A stretch of 11,420 nt of DNA from CBDUXP01 sp965371225 [NCBI: uncultured bacterium] (GTDB taxonomy: Bacteria > Abyssobacteria > SURF-5 > CBDUXP01): contig CBDUXP010000094.1 in the NCBI GenBank assembly GCA_965371225.1, forward strand, positions 1-11,420, written 5' to 3'. Positions 1 to 6,314 of the stretch are shown piece by piece. A program made the position numbers and the translations under genes. How positions within the stretch are numbered: position 1 is the stretch's first letter; each line of letters starts with the position of its first letter. The notes beneath the pieces were generated by a model that did no database searches, had not been told where the DNA came from, and saw nothing but the letters and a program-made list of their open reading frames with translations.

Positions 1-392
1 GGCTTCGCGGGTCTGCGGGGTGACTGGATGTTGTTGATGAGCCGTTCCTGAAACGACCGCTCCCCGAAGGCGCCGACGCGGATGCGGACTTTTGTGGTAT
101 CCCGCTTGAGCGATTCCACGTCCACGATGACGTTCGCGCCGTCGTGCCGCTCTCCCTTGTAGCTGCCTGCGAGCGCATCACGGGTTTGGGAGGTGATCGT
201 GACCTCCAACTCCCGCAGGGATTCCCCCGTGGCGTGCCACACATCGTTGTAGGGCGCGCCCACATTTACTTCCGTCACCCCCTTGACGTAGGCGTAGGTT
301 CCCGCACCGGCGCCGGCGGCTGCCACCGCGACGCACCCGCTCGACCCCAGAAGCACCACTGCGACCGCTATCGTGAGAATCCTCGTGCGCAT
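1..392 (-). CDS. DUF3568-family lipoprotein, C-terminus cut off by window edge
   Basis: Reading leftwards from an ATG at 392, 130 codons stay open to the window edge, so the protein is partial. It begins MRTRILTIAVAVVLLGSSGC: a positively charged start, a hydrophobic stretch, and Cys20 as the likely lipidation site. The lipobox SSGC is slightly non-canonical because Ser rather than Leu sits at -3. After the Cys comes an Ala/Gly-rich segment (residues 21-31) and TYAYVKG, the hallmark of DUF3568 (PF12092). The rest (EVNVGAPYNDVWHATGESLRELEV...) is the usual small alpha/beta domain of this family. Family members are about 120-140 aa, so only the last few residues are probably missing. The start is supported by GGGAGG seven bases upstream. 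The molecular function is unknown; it is presumably anchored in the inner or outer membrane facing the periplasm. It lies 65 bp downstream of the second GT-C gene on the same strand and may be co-transcribed. Family assignment is from pattern recognition and fairly confident. Confidence 0.8.
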   Translation of the reverse strand, partial: MRTRILTIAVAVVLLGSSGCVAVAAAGAGAGTYAYVKGVTEVNVGAPYNDVWHATGESLRELEVTITSQTRDALAGSYKGERHDGANVIVDVESLKRDTTKVRIRVGAFGERSFQERLINNIQSPRRPAK

Positions 393-399
393 ACGCTCG

Positions 400-405
400 C
401 CTCCC
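400..405 (-). promoter_or_regulatory. Ribosome binding site of the DUF3568 lipoprotein gene
   Basis: GGGAGG on the minus strand, seven bases before the ATG at 392. It is one of the clearer Shine-Dalgarno sequences in the window. It fixes this start and contrasts with the GT-C and DUF72 genes, which have none. Confidence 0.65.
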
Positions 406-425
406 TCGGCTCCGTTAGGTACGGT

Positions 426-439
426 GGCGCCCGCGCGCC
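426..439 (-). other. Short GC hairpin between GT-C gene 2 and the lipoprotein gene
   Basis: GGCGC and GCGCC pair around a 4-base loop in the 65-bp gap after the stop of the second GT-C gene. The stem is only 5 bp and no T-run follows on the minus strand. It is therefore a poor terminator candidate, and read-through into the lipoprotein gene is plausible. Confidence 0.25.
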
Positions 440-457
440 TGGCTGGAGTCTATCACG

Positions 458-2518
458 CTACTGGGGCGGGTTCGCGGATGCCTCGGGGGCCGGCGACCCG
501 GCCGCGGCCGCCGCGAGCCAGACCTCACGCAACAGCACACGCGCACCGGCGTGGCGGGACGGCCGGATGGCGATGCGCTGGACCGGCCCGTCGAGCGCCG
601 GCGCGGGATGGTCCAGGAGCGAGATCACGTAGTGGTGCGGCTGGCCGTCGGCAATCGTCGACGACCGCAGAATGTGTGTGGGCGAAGCCGCCCGTTGTGC
701 AGGCGTGAAGAATAAGACCTCCAGCCAGTCCGGTCCCTTCCCGTTATTCCACACGGTCATGTTCAGTCCCAGCACCGCCGGGGTCCAGGCGAGGCCGGCG
801 AGGGGCGGTCCCTCGATCATGGCAAAGGGCGACTCGAGCTGAACGTGCAGGCCCGCCCCCGCGCCCCGCGCCTTGGTGGTGAATGCGCTCGGCGTCCAGG
901 CCCGCCGGCCCGCGTGCGTGCGGAGGTCCCACGTCAGGATGTCGTTCGGGCGCCCGGGGACATACTTGGAGGGCCTGGCCAGCGTGAGCAAACGGGACGC
1001 CGCATCCCACTGCCCGAAACGCACGAACGGCGGCCGCGCAAACGGCCACGTGGTCCGCACCGGGATCGGGTTGCCCACCGGGGTCGGCCACCGGTGCGGC
1101 CAGACGCGGACTCGCTCCGGGTCGTGTCCCACATCCATGGGCCCGGCCAGGCTGCGAATGAACAGGTTGCGCGCGCCGAGCCATTCCGGAAAATCCTTCA
1201 AGTAGACGTACGCCATGCCCTCGGCGGGCAGGCTCTCGCCGATGGCGGCGTGCAGCCCATGCGCCTGCCGCCACGCCTGCCGCCAGAGAGTCCCCGCCCA
1301 CCATGCAGACGCGAGCGCCACACACAACGCAACGATGGCGGGCGCCCGAGCACGCAAGCCGGGCCTCTGAGGGACGACTGCCCAAGCAAGCACGAAGGCC
1401 CAGGCGCAGCCGGGAAAGTACAGGTAGCGCACCCATGGACTGTGGCCGCCCATGAGCCCCGCCACGGGGAGGGTGCTCCAGGCCACGAACGCGAGTACGC
1501 CTAGCGCACCGCGCACCGAGGCGCGCACGTGGCCATGCCCGCGAACCGCACAGAGGCCGAGTGTGGCAAGGCAAATCACCACATTCAACCCCCAGGCAAT
1601 GATTCGTGCCGCGCCGGTGGGAGCGGTCGCCCAATCGTTCACCGACACCGGCATGGCCACGGACCACAGGGCACTCGCGGCCGCCCACGCACCGGCTCCC
1701 ACCAGCGTGAGGGGATGGCGCAAGTCGAACACCCGTTCACCCCCGGGCATCGTGTACCCGCCGAACCCCTGCATGCGAATCACCCGCAAAACCAGATAAA
1801 GCCCGACGACGGCTGCAATGCCGGCGGCTCGGCGGCCTACCGCGCGGGGCGGCGGCCGCGTGCCGTCGGGCAAGGGCCACAGCGCGTCGAACACCGGCCA
1901 TGCCAGGAGCAGCGCCACCGCTTGTTCATAGGTGCCACAGGCCAGCACCGCGCCACAGACGGTGGCGGCCGGCCCGAGCCGGTGCCGGCCTGCGCGCCAC
2001 ACCCCGATGCCCCAGAGCGCCAGCATCGCCCCGATCGCCGCGAGCAGGATCTGGGAATGCACCATGACAAAGAAGGGAAAGTATCGGCTCGGATGCAGGG
2101 CGAAGAACGCGCCGAACAGCCACGCCAACGTGCGCTGCCCGGTCCAGGTCACCACCACCGCGGCGGCGAGCAGAGCGCCGAGACACATCCACCCGAGCCG
2201 GACGGCGAAGTACCCGCCCGTTCGGTCGTCGAAGAGCCGTTGTTCGGCGTGCAAGAGAATCCACTGCCAGGGTCGCCACGAACCGTTCGTGAAAAAGTCC
2301 GGCCGTTCCCGCTCGACCCACGCGCGGTCGCGCAGCGGCTGCCCCAGTTCGAACGCCACGGTCTGCCCGAGCGTCCAGCGGCGGTGCTGCCGCAAGAGCG
2401 GCCAGTCCTCGATCAGGAAGCCCCCGGGCCAGGCAGGCAGATACGCGAGCAGGATGAGGCCGATGAGGGCCGCTGCGCCGCGGGGGCTGAGGTGCGACGG
2501 GGACGCGCGCTCACTCAT
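458..2518 (-). CDS. GT-C-type integral membrane glycosyltransferase-like protein with C-terminal beta domain (paralogue 2)
   Basis: 686 aa, ATG start. The first ~410 residues are polytopic membrane protein: TM1 at about 15-33 is followed at once by FLIEDWPLL with an acidic pair (Glu37-Asp38), the position where GT-C enzymes carry a catalytic acidic residue in the first outer loop. Next come SWRPWQW (80-86) and ALHPSRYFPFFVMVHSQILLA (140-160), which matches the ALHPIHTEAVAWISGRSDLLA-type core of TMTC-like enzymes. YEQ (197-199), GFGGYT (251-256) and WVRYLYFPG (362-370) follow; the last corresponds to the RYLYLPS motif of that group. Residues ~430-530 form a soluble linker, and ~530-668 look like a beta-sandwich ending in LDGPVQRIAIRP...VLLREVWL. 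GT-C enzymes use lipid-phosphate sugars as donors at the outer face of the membrane; the acceptor here is unknown. The start overlaps the upstream paralogue by 8 bp (ATGAGTGA) and has no Shine-Dalgarno, pointing to translational coupling. A catalytically inactive or transport-type relative is possible. Confidence 0.75.
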   Translation of the reverse strand: MSERASPSHLSPRGAAALIGLILLAYLPAWPGGFLIEDWPLLRQHRRWTLGQTVAFELGQPLRDRAWVERERPDFFTNGSWRPWQWILLHAEQRLFDDRTGGYFAVRLGWMCLGALLAAAVVVTWTGQRTLAWLFGAFFALHPSRYFPFFVMVHSQILLAAIGAMLALWGIGVWRAGRHRLGPAATVCGAVLACGTYEQAVALLLAWPVFDALWPLPDGTRPPPRAVGRRAAGIAAVVGLYLVLRVIRMQGFGGYTMPGGERVFDLRHPLTLVGAGAWAAASALWSVAMPVSVNDWATAPTGAARIIAWGLNVVICLATLGLCAVRGHGHVRASVRGALGVLAFVAWSTLPVAGLMGGHSPWVRYLYFPGCAWAFVLAWAVVPQRPGLRARAPAIVALCVALASAWWAGTLWRQAWRQAHGLHAAIGESLPAEGMAYVYLKDFPEWLGARNLFIRSLAGPMDVGHDPERVRVWPHRWPTPVGNPIPVRTTWPFARPPFVRFGQWDAASRLLTLARPSKYVPGRPNDILTWDLRTHAGRRAWTPSAFTTKARGAGAGLHVQLESPFAMIEGPPLAGLAWTPAVLGLNMTVWNNGKGPDWLEVLFFTPAQRAASPTHILRSSTIADGQPHHYVISLLDHPAPALDGPVQRIAIRPSRHAGARVLLREVWLAAAAAGSPAPEASANPPQ

Positions 2519-4526
2519 GTGCGGCGGTGGAGCGGGGGATTAACGCTATGGAAAAGATCTGCACGACCGCACCCGGGGTGGTGGTTGGCCGGAAGTCCAC
2601 CTGCGTCGGCGGCCCGTCCAGCAGGAGCTGCGGATTGTTTACGAGCGGCACCCGGTAGTCCCGCACTTCCCCGTCCTGCCGCGTCCAGAACCGGACCACA
2701 TGCGCGGGCGAGGGGTCCGGCGCGTCCGCCGTGCGAAAGTGCCACTCCGCGATGCCCTTGCCCCCTTCCGGGGCCGTCACCCGCATCCGGATCTCCGCGT
2801 AAATCGGCGTGCCCAGATCGGCCGGCAGCGCCGGGCCCAGGAACAGGGCATTCGCTCCCCCGCTGACGTAAGCAGGAGGCTCGCTCCCCGGTGCGCGGGT
2901 CAACTGGAAGGCCGGCCGCCACGCGGCCGCAGCCGATCGCTCGGTGAAGTCCCAGGACACCGGGATGCCCGGGAGCGGCTCTGCGGGGTCGGGCAAGCGC
3001 ATCAAGTGCCGCAATGCGGGATCCCAGTGCAGCCAGTGCAGGTGGAGTGCCTCCGGGCGTGGCCAGGTGCGGGTGCCGCTGTAGGGCATGCCGGACGCCC
3101 AGGTGACGGGAGCGGCGCGCAGAAATAGGCGTGCGGGGAGGTAGCCCGTATACGCATCATGGTCCAGCGGGGAGAGAAATGCGAAATGCGCACGCTCTGC
3201 CCGCGGGCCCGGCAAGTTCTGGACGTACGCGATCGCGGGGGTGCGTTCGGGCGGAATCGTCGCCCGCAATTGTGTCACAAAGCTGCGGGTTTCATTCCAC
3301 GTGTCCCGCCACATCCGCAGACCGGCCCACGTGGTCGCCACATACAGCGCGACCACCAGTCCGACGGCCGGCCACTGGATCCGTTCCGGAAGCCCGGCGC
3401 GAAAGATCATGGCCAACAGGAGGGAGGTCCCCATCGAGGCGAAGAAAGGATAGGTTGCCCAATGGTGCGGCCGTGCCATGAGCGCCACCATGGGCAGGGC
3501 GGTCAGCAGGAGCCAGAGCAGTGCGCACAGCATCGGCCGTCCGAGATCGGGTCGGCGGTGCCATGCGACCAGCACGCCTATCACCCACATCCCAAGCGTC
3601 GCCCACCCCACCGCGGGCGGCAGATACGCCACGGGCGGCTGCAAGGGCGTGATGACGCTGAGGAGGAGGACCCATTGAATGTCCCAGACTTGGAGGAACA
3701 GCTGTGGCAACGAATGCGCCGCGATTAGGGCTTCGCCCTCCACGCTGTAGTACCCGCCTAATCCACCGAACACCGACAGACGTACCAGGAAGTAACCCAC
3801 GAGGAGTCCCGCCACGCACACCGCCGGGCGGGCGCATGCGCGCAGGGGCCCCGCCCCGAGCACATAGGCGCACACGACCGCTACCACGGGCACGACCACG
3901 ACCTGTTCGTAACAGAGGATGCCCACCCCGGCGCAGACCACGCTCGCGATCAGGGGTGCCAGCGCGTTCGTCGCGATGGCCCGGTGCATCCACAGCATCG
4001 ACCACAGCGCGAACAGGGCCGCCCAGAGATTGTTGCTCCCCCACACGGTGGTCAGTAGCCGCATGTGGCCCGGGGCCGCCACGGACAGCAGGGCAGCCAT
4101 GGCCCCGATCGCGCGGTCTCCGGTCCACCGGAGCGCCAGCAGCCCCAAACTGAGCGACACGCCGGCGTTCAGGACGAGTTGGTCCAGGCGCAGGCCAGGA
4201 ATCCAGCCCTGCCAGACCCAGGTCTTGAAATGCACCCACATGTAGGCCAAGGGGCGGTAGAACTGCAGGAACCCCATGGGATCGTCGATGGTGGTGTCCA
4301 TCAACCATTGGGCACGCAGGGTGTCGCGGAATGGGAGGTGGACGTAGCGCGGCACGAAATAGAAATCCTCCGTCGTCAGGTAGCCGGGAATGACCGCGCC
4401 GAATGCCAACAACGAGAGGCCCGGCACCGCAAGCCACACCCAGCGAGGCAGCGCCGGCATCCCCCCGCTTAGGCCCGCTGAAGAAATCGCGGTCAGGGCC
4501 GCGCGCGGGTCGTCGGAACGAGACAC
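2511..4526 (-). CDS. GT-C-type integral membrane glycosyltransferase-like protein with C-terminal beta domain (paralogue 1)
   Basis: 671 aa from a GTG at 4526, the first possible start because an in-frame TAA lies two codons upstream. An internal ATG at 4460 (Met23) is an alternative. TM1 (about 29-49) leads to LTTEDFYFVP with Glu53-Asp54, matching the acidic pair of the downstream paralogue. FYRPLAYM (89-96) and SVAAPGHMRLLTTVWGSNNL (148-167) match the TMTC-like GT-C core. CYEQVVVVP (205-213) and FGGLGGYYSVEGE (253-265) align with motifs of the second gene. The site corresponding to RYLYLPS is degenerate here (HHWATYPFFAS, 354-364). About ten TM segments end near residue 402. Residues 523-664 form a beta-rich domain (VSWDFTER ... 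IYAEIRMRVTA ... AEWHFRTADAPD ... VRDYRVPL ... VVQIFSIALI) resembling carbohydrate-binding jelly-roll modules. It is first in a minus-strand operon and divergent from DUF72. The GT-C fold is well supported; activity and substrate are inferred only. Confidence 0.75.
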   Translation of the reverse strand: MSRSDDPRAALTAISSAGLSGGMPALPRWVWLAVPGLSLLAFGAVIPGYLTTEDFYFVPRYVHLPFRDTLRAQWLMDTTIDDPMGFLQFYRPLAYMWVHFKTWVWQGWIPGLRLDQLVLNAGVSLSLGLLALRWTGDRAIGAMAALLSVAAPGHMRLLTTVWGSNNLWAALFALWSMLWMHRAIATNALAPLIASVVCAGVGILCYEQVVVVPVVAVVCAYVLGAGPLRACARPAVCVAGLLVGYFLVRLSVFGGLGGYYSVEGEALIAAHSLPQLFLQVWDIQWVLLLSVITPLQPPVAYLPPAVGWATLGMWVIGVLVAWHRRPDLGRPMLCALLWLLLTALPMVALMARPHHWATYPFFASMGTSLLLAMIFRAGLPERIQWPAVGLVVALYVATTWAGLRMWRDTWNETRSFVTQLRATIPPERTPAIAYVQNLPGPRAERAHFAFLSPLDHDAYTGYLPARLFLRAAPVTWASGMPYSGTRTWPRPEALHLHWLHWDPALRHLMRLPDPAEPLPGIPVSWDFTERSAAAAWRPAFQLTRAPGSEPPAYVSGGANALFLGPALPADLGTPIYAEIRMRVTAPEGGKGIAEWHFRTADAPDPSPAHVVRFWTRQDGEVRDYRVPLVNNPQLLLDGPPTQVDFRPTTTPGAVVQIFSIALIPRSTAAHE

Positions 4527-4545
4527 GAGTTACTATAATCCGCGC
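4527..4545. promoter_or_regulatory. Minimal divergent promoter with overlapping -10 elements, probably leaderless on both sides
   Basis: These 19 bp are the whole space between the GTG of the GT-C operon (minus) and the ATG of DUF72 (plus). On the plus strand a perfect TATAAT occupies 4534-4539, six bases before the ATG. On the minus strand TATAGT occupies 4537-4532, five bases before the GTG. A -10 box at this distance puts transcription initiation at or beside the start codon. Neither side has room for a Shine-Dalgarno sequence and none is visible. No good -35 is seen on either side; any -35 would lie within the opposing gene. Confidence 0.55.
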
Positions 4546-5376
4546 ATGCCGACCCGTGTCGAACCGGCCGTGCCCACAAGGTTGCATCTGGGCACCTCGA
4601 GCTGGTCGTCCAAGGACTGGCTCGGCGTGTTCTACCCCCGAGGCACGGCGCCGCGCGATTTCATCACGGCCTACGCCAAGCAATTCGCCTGCGTAGAAAT
4701 CGACGCTACTTTCTATCGCATTCCCGCACGGTCGACGGTGCGCGGGTGGGCTGAGCGGACGCCGGCACATTTCCGGTTTGCTGCAAAGGTCCCCCAGGCG
4801 GTCACGCACGAAGCGCAACTGGTGGACTGCCAAGACGAGTTCCAGGCGTTCGTGGACGTGATGGGCGAGTTGGGACCAAAACGCGGCCCGCTCTTGCTGC
4901 AGTTTCCCTACTACGCCAAAGCCACGCGGCCGCCCTTGGACGAATTCGTGGGGCGGCTCGATGGCTTCCTTGCCCAGAAACCGCCGGGCGTGGCCCTGGC
5001 CGTGGAAGTGCGGAACAAGACGTGGCTGAAGCCCGCCCTGCTCGACTGCCTGCGTCGCTACGGGACGGCATTGACCCTGATCGCCCATCCCTGGATGCCG
5101 ACGCCCCGGGGCTATGGCGCGCCGGCCGACGTGGCCACCGCCGATTTCGCGTACATCCGGTGGCTGGGAGACCGCAAGGGGATTGAGGCGCGGACGCGGT
5201 CATGGGAGCGAACAATTATCGACCGGACTGCTGACTTGGAGGAGTGGATCCCGCTCGTGCGGGGATTGCTCGCCACGAAGACCGTTGCAGAGGTGTGGGG
5301 CTTCTTCAACAATCACTTCGCCGGGCACGCGCCAGACTCCATCCGCCTCTTCATCGAACGGTGGCTGCGCTCTTAA
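4546..5376 (+). CDS. DUF72 (YecE-like) family protein
   Basis: 276 aa, a normal length for DUF72 (PF01904), a TIM-barrel-like family whose function is still undefined. Visible family motifs in order: LHLGTSSWSSKDWLGVFYP (13-31), YAKQFACVEIDATFYRIP (43-60), HFRFAAKVPQAVTHE (74-88), RGPLLLQFPYY (113-123), GVALAVEVRNKTWL (152-165), TADFAYIRWLGDR (199-211) and a C-terminal WGFFNNHFAGHAPDSIRLF. All conserved aromatic and acidic positions expected in these blocks appear intact, so it looks functional. The frame is open further upstream to 4390, but that extension would run antisense inside the GT-C gene. The ATG at 4546 gives the family's usual N-terminus and sits just after a TATAAT, so it is preferred. 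The protein is soluble with no signal peptide, hence cytoplasmic. The shared promoter region may co-regulate it with the divergent GT-C operon. Confidence 0.9.
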   Translation: MPTRVEPAVPTRLHLGTSSWSSKDWLGVFYPRGTAPRDFITAYAKQFACVEIDATFYRIPARSTVRGWAERTPAHFRFAAKVPQAVTHEAQLVDCQDEFQAFVDVMGELGPKRGPLLLQFPYYAKATRPPLDEFVGRLDGFLAQKPPGVALAVEVRNKTWLKPALLDCLRRYGTALTLIAHPWMPTPRGYGAPADVATADFAYIRWLGDRKGIEARTRSWERTIIDRTADLEEWIPLVRGLLATKTVAEVWGFFNNHFAGHAPDSIRLFIERWLRS

Positions 5377-5393
5377 GATAAGGGTCAACGCTG

Positions 5394-5411
5394 TCTGAGC
5401 GCACCCTCAGA
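5394..5411 (+). terminator. Weak terminator candidate after the DUF72 gene
   Basis: TCTGAG and CTCAGA form a 6-bp stem around a 6-base loop, 17 bases after the DUF72 stop. No T-run follows, so intrinsic termination is doubtful. It is listed because of its position and perfect pairing. Confidence 0.25.
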
Positions 5412-5765
5412 GCCATATTAGCGACCCCATGGCATCAACTGACCCCAAGATGACCCCTGGGCGACGTTGTGAAGGATCTTGCACTGTAGCTAGATTGGCA
5501 CCCTGATCCTCGCTAGTTCGGAACATATTACGAATAAATGACTTGCAACCCGTCCTTGCATCCTTCCGTGCTAGACCGCCCCTGAATCGCTTGGCCCTCT
5601 CATTGCTATGAGCGTCCCATAGCGTGGGCAGCGTTTGTACGCGGTCCCGCTGGCAGGTTCGGACCAATGCTGTTTTTGCAGTGGTGGCCGGACGTGTGTG
5701 CTAGCCGAGGCCGACTCGCTTCCGCCCACGTTGCGAGTCAACCTGCCCGAGCTTCGGTAGCCATA

Positions 5766-5798
5766 GACCCCGTCGAGATCCCTCGCCTCGACGGGGTC
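5766..5798. terminator. Strong 12-bp hairpin, possible terminator or RNA element
   Basis: GACCCCGTCGAG and CTCGACGGGGTC pair perfectly around a 9-base loop. On the plus strand it is followed by GCTTGCCTTT, which has only short T-runs. On the minus strand no T-run follows. Candidate roles are a terminator protecting the metal operon from upstream read-through, or part of a larger structured RNA with the neighbouring inverted repeats. The hairpin is seen directly; the role is inferred. Confidence 0.5.
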
Positions 5799-5863
5799 GC
5801 TTGCCTTTAGGCTTCCGCGGCAGGCCCATGCGGGCAAACGCGCCTTTCTGGTGCCTGCAGCTA

Positions 5864-5893
5864 TGATATAATATGAGCATGTGCTCATATAAT
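5864..5893 (+). promoter_or_regulatory. Extended -10 promoter overlapped by ArsR/SmtB-type operator palindrome
   Basis: TGATATAAT at 5864-5872 is a perfect extended -10 (TGnTATAAT), which can work without a strong -35; only a poor TTTCTG lies 16 bp upstream. Overlapping its end is ATATGAGCA (5871-5879), TG, TGCTCATAT (5882-5890): perfect 9-bp arms around a 2-base centre. This is the form of ArsR/SmtB operators (imperfect 12-2-12 repeats with TGA..TCA half-sites, as for CzrA and SmtB). It covers the expected transcription start near 5879, so repressor binding would block initiation. A second TATAAT at 5888-5893 overlaps the right arm. The following gene encodes an ArsR family protein, so autoregulation with metal-induced release is the natural reading. 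Confidence 0.8.
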
Positions 5894-5906
5894 TGGAACA
5901 TTGGCA

Positions 5907-6314
5907 ATGGCTGAGGTCGCGGTTCCCCCGGACACCGGGCAAGTGGGTGCGTCCGTCTGCGACGAGCCGCAGGTGCACGCCGAGGCGGTCGCCGCAGCCA
6001 TCGCCGCCATGCCAGACGGTCTGACGGTCGAGCGCATGGCGGAGCTGTTCAAGGCCTTGGCCGATCCCACCCGCCTGCAGTTGGTGCTGGCATTGGCCGA
6101 ACGGGAACTCTGCGTGTGCGATCTGGCGACCATCGTCCAGCTGAGCCAGTCCGCGGTGTCCCATCAACTGCGCACCCTGCGGCAGTTGCGTTTGGTACGC
6201 GGCCGTCGGGAGGGCAAGCTCATCTACTACCGGCTCGACGATAGTCACGTACTGGCCCTGTGCCGGCAAACGCGCGCGCACATGACGGAACACGGTTCCG
6301 AGCGCACGCGATGA
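5907..6314 (+). CDS. ArsR/SmtB-family metal-sensing repressor (CadC/SmtB-like)
   Basis: 135 aa, ATG at 5907 with a weak GGAA eight bases upstream. An in-frame TTG at 5901 is possible but unneeded. The winged-helix core runs about 40-110: ELFKALADPTRLQLVLAL (46-63), then the alpha3 metal motif ELCVCDL (67-73), then the recognition helix SQSAVSHQLRTLRQL (80-94) and wing REGKLIYYRL (101-110). Two metal sites can be read. Cys69 and Cys71 with N-terminal Cys18 (and possibly His24) resemble the alpha3N Cd/Pb/Zn site of CadC. Asp112, His114, His125 and Glu128 reproduce the exact D-x-H-x10-H-x2-E spacing of the alpha5 zinc site of SmtB and CzrA. It probably acts as a cytoplasmic homodimer binding the palindrome at 5871-5890 and released by Zn, Cd or Pb. 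Its stop overlaps the ATPase start (ATGA), so the two are co-translated. Specificity cannot be settled by sequence; arsenite sensing is less likely given the partner gene. Confidence 0.92.
   Translation: MAEVAVPPDTGQVGASVCDEPQVHAEAVAAAIAAMPDGLTVERMAELFKALADPTRLQLVLALAERELCVCDLATIVQLSQSAVSHQLRTLRQLRLVRGRREGKLIYYRLDDSHVLALCRQTRAHMTEHGSERTR

Larger units (their letters stand above)
5377..5863. other. Gene-free spacer with several inverted repeats
   Basis: No reading frame here resembles a protein, and short frames on both strands lack ribosome sites and recognisable motifs. Roughly 5377-5570 is visibly less GC-rich than the genes around it. Inverted repeats seen by eye: 5394-5399 with 5406-5411 just after the DUF72 stop; 5605-5610 with 5618-5623; 5705-5711 with 5751-5757 (one G-T pair) enclosing 5713-5719 with 5733-5739; and the long hairpin at 5766-5798. 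The stretch could hold a structured RNA, the remains of a mobile element, or only terminators and regulatory DNA. No tRNA-like cloverleaf was recognised. Confidence 0.5.

Noticed and set aside
1529-2866. Long plus-strand open frame (445 codons) opposite the GT-C genes
   Set aside because: It is antisense to well-supported membrane proteins, is rich in Arg, Pro, Gly and His, and has no recognisable domain or ribosome site. GC-rich DNA commonly leaves such antisense frames open.
3292-5088. 598-codon minus-strand frame running across both the DUF72 gene and the first GT-C gene
   Set aside because: It overlaps two convincing genes in other frames and crosses their divergent promoter; the product has the skewed Arg/Gly/Pro content of a shadow frame.
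5420-5510. Small plus-strand frame starting at an ATG near 5429 (about 25 codons)
   Set aside because: Too short, no Shine-Dalgarno and no recognisable peptide type.
5407-5667. 86-codon minus-strand frame in the 5377-5906 spacer
   Set aside because: No ribosome site, no recognisable family, ordinary composition for chance. Kept as spacer sequence.
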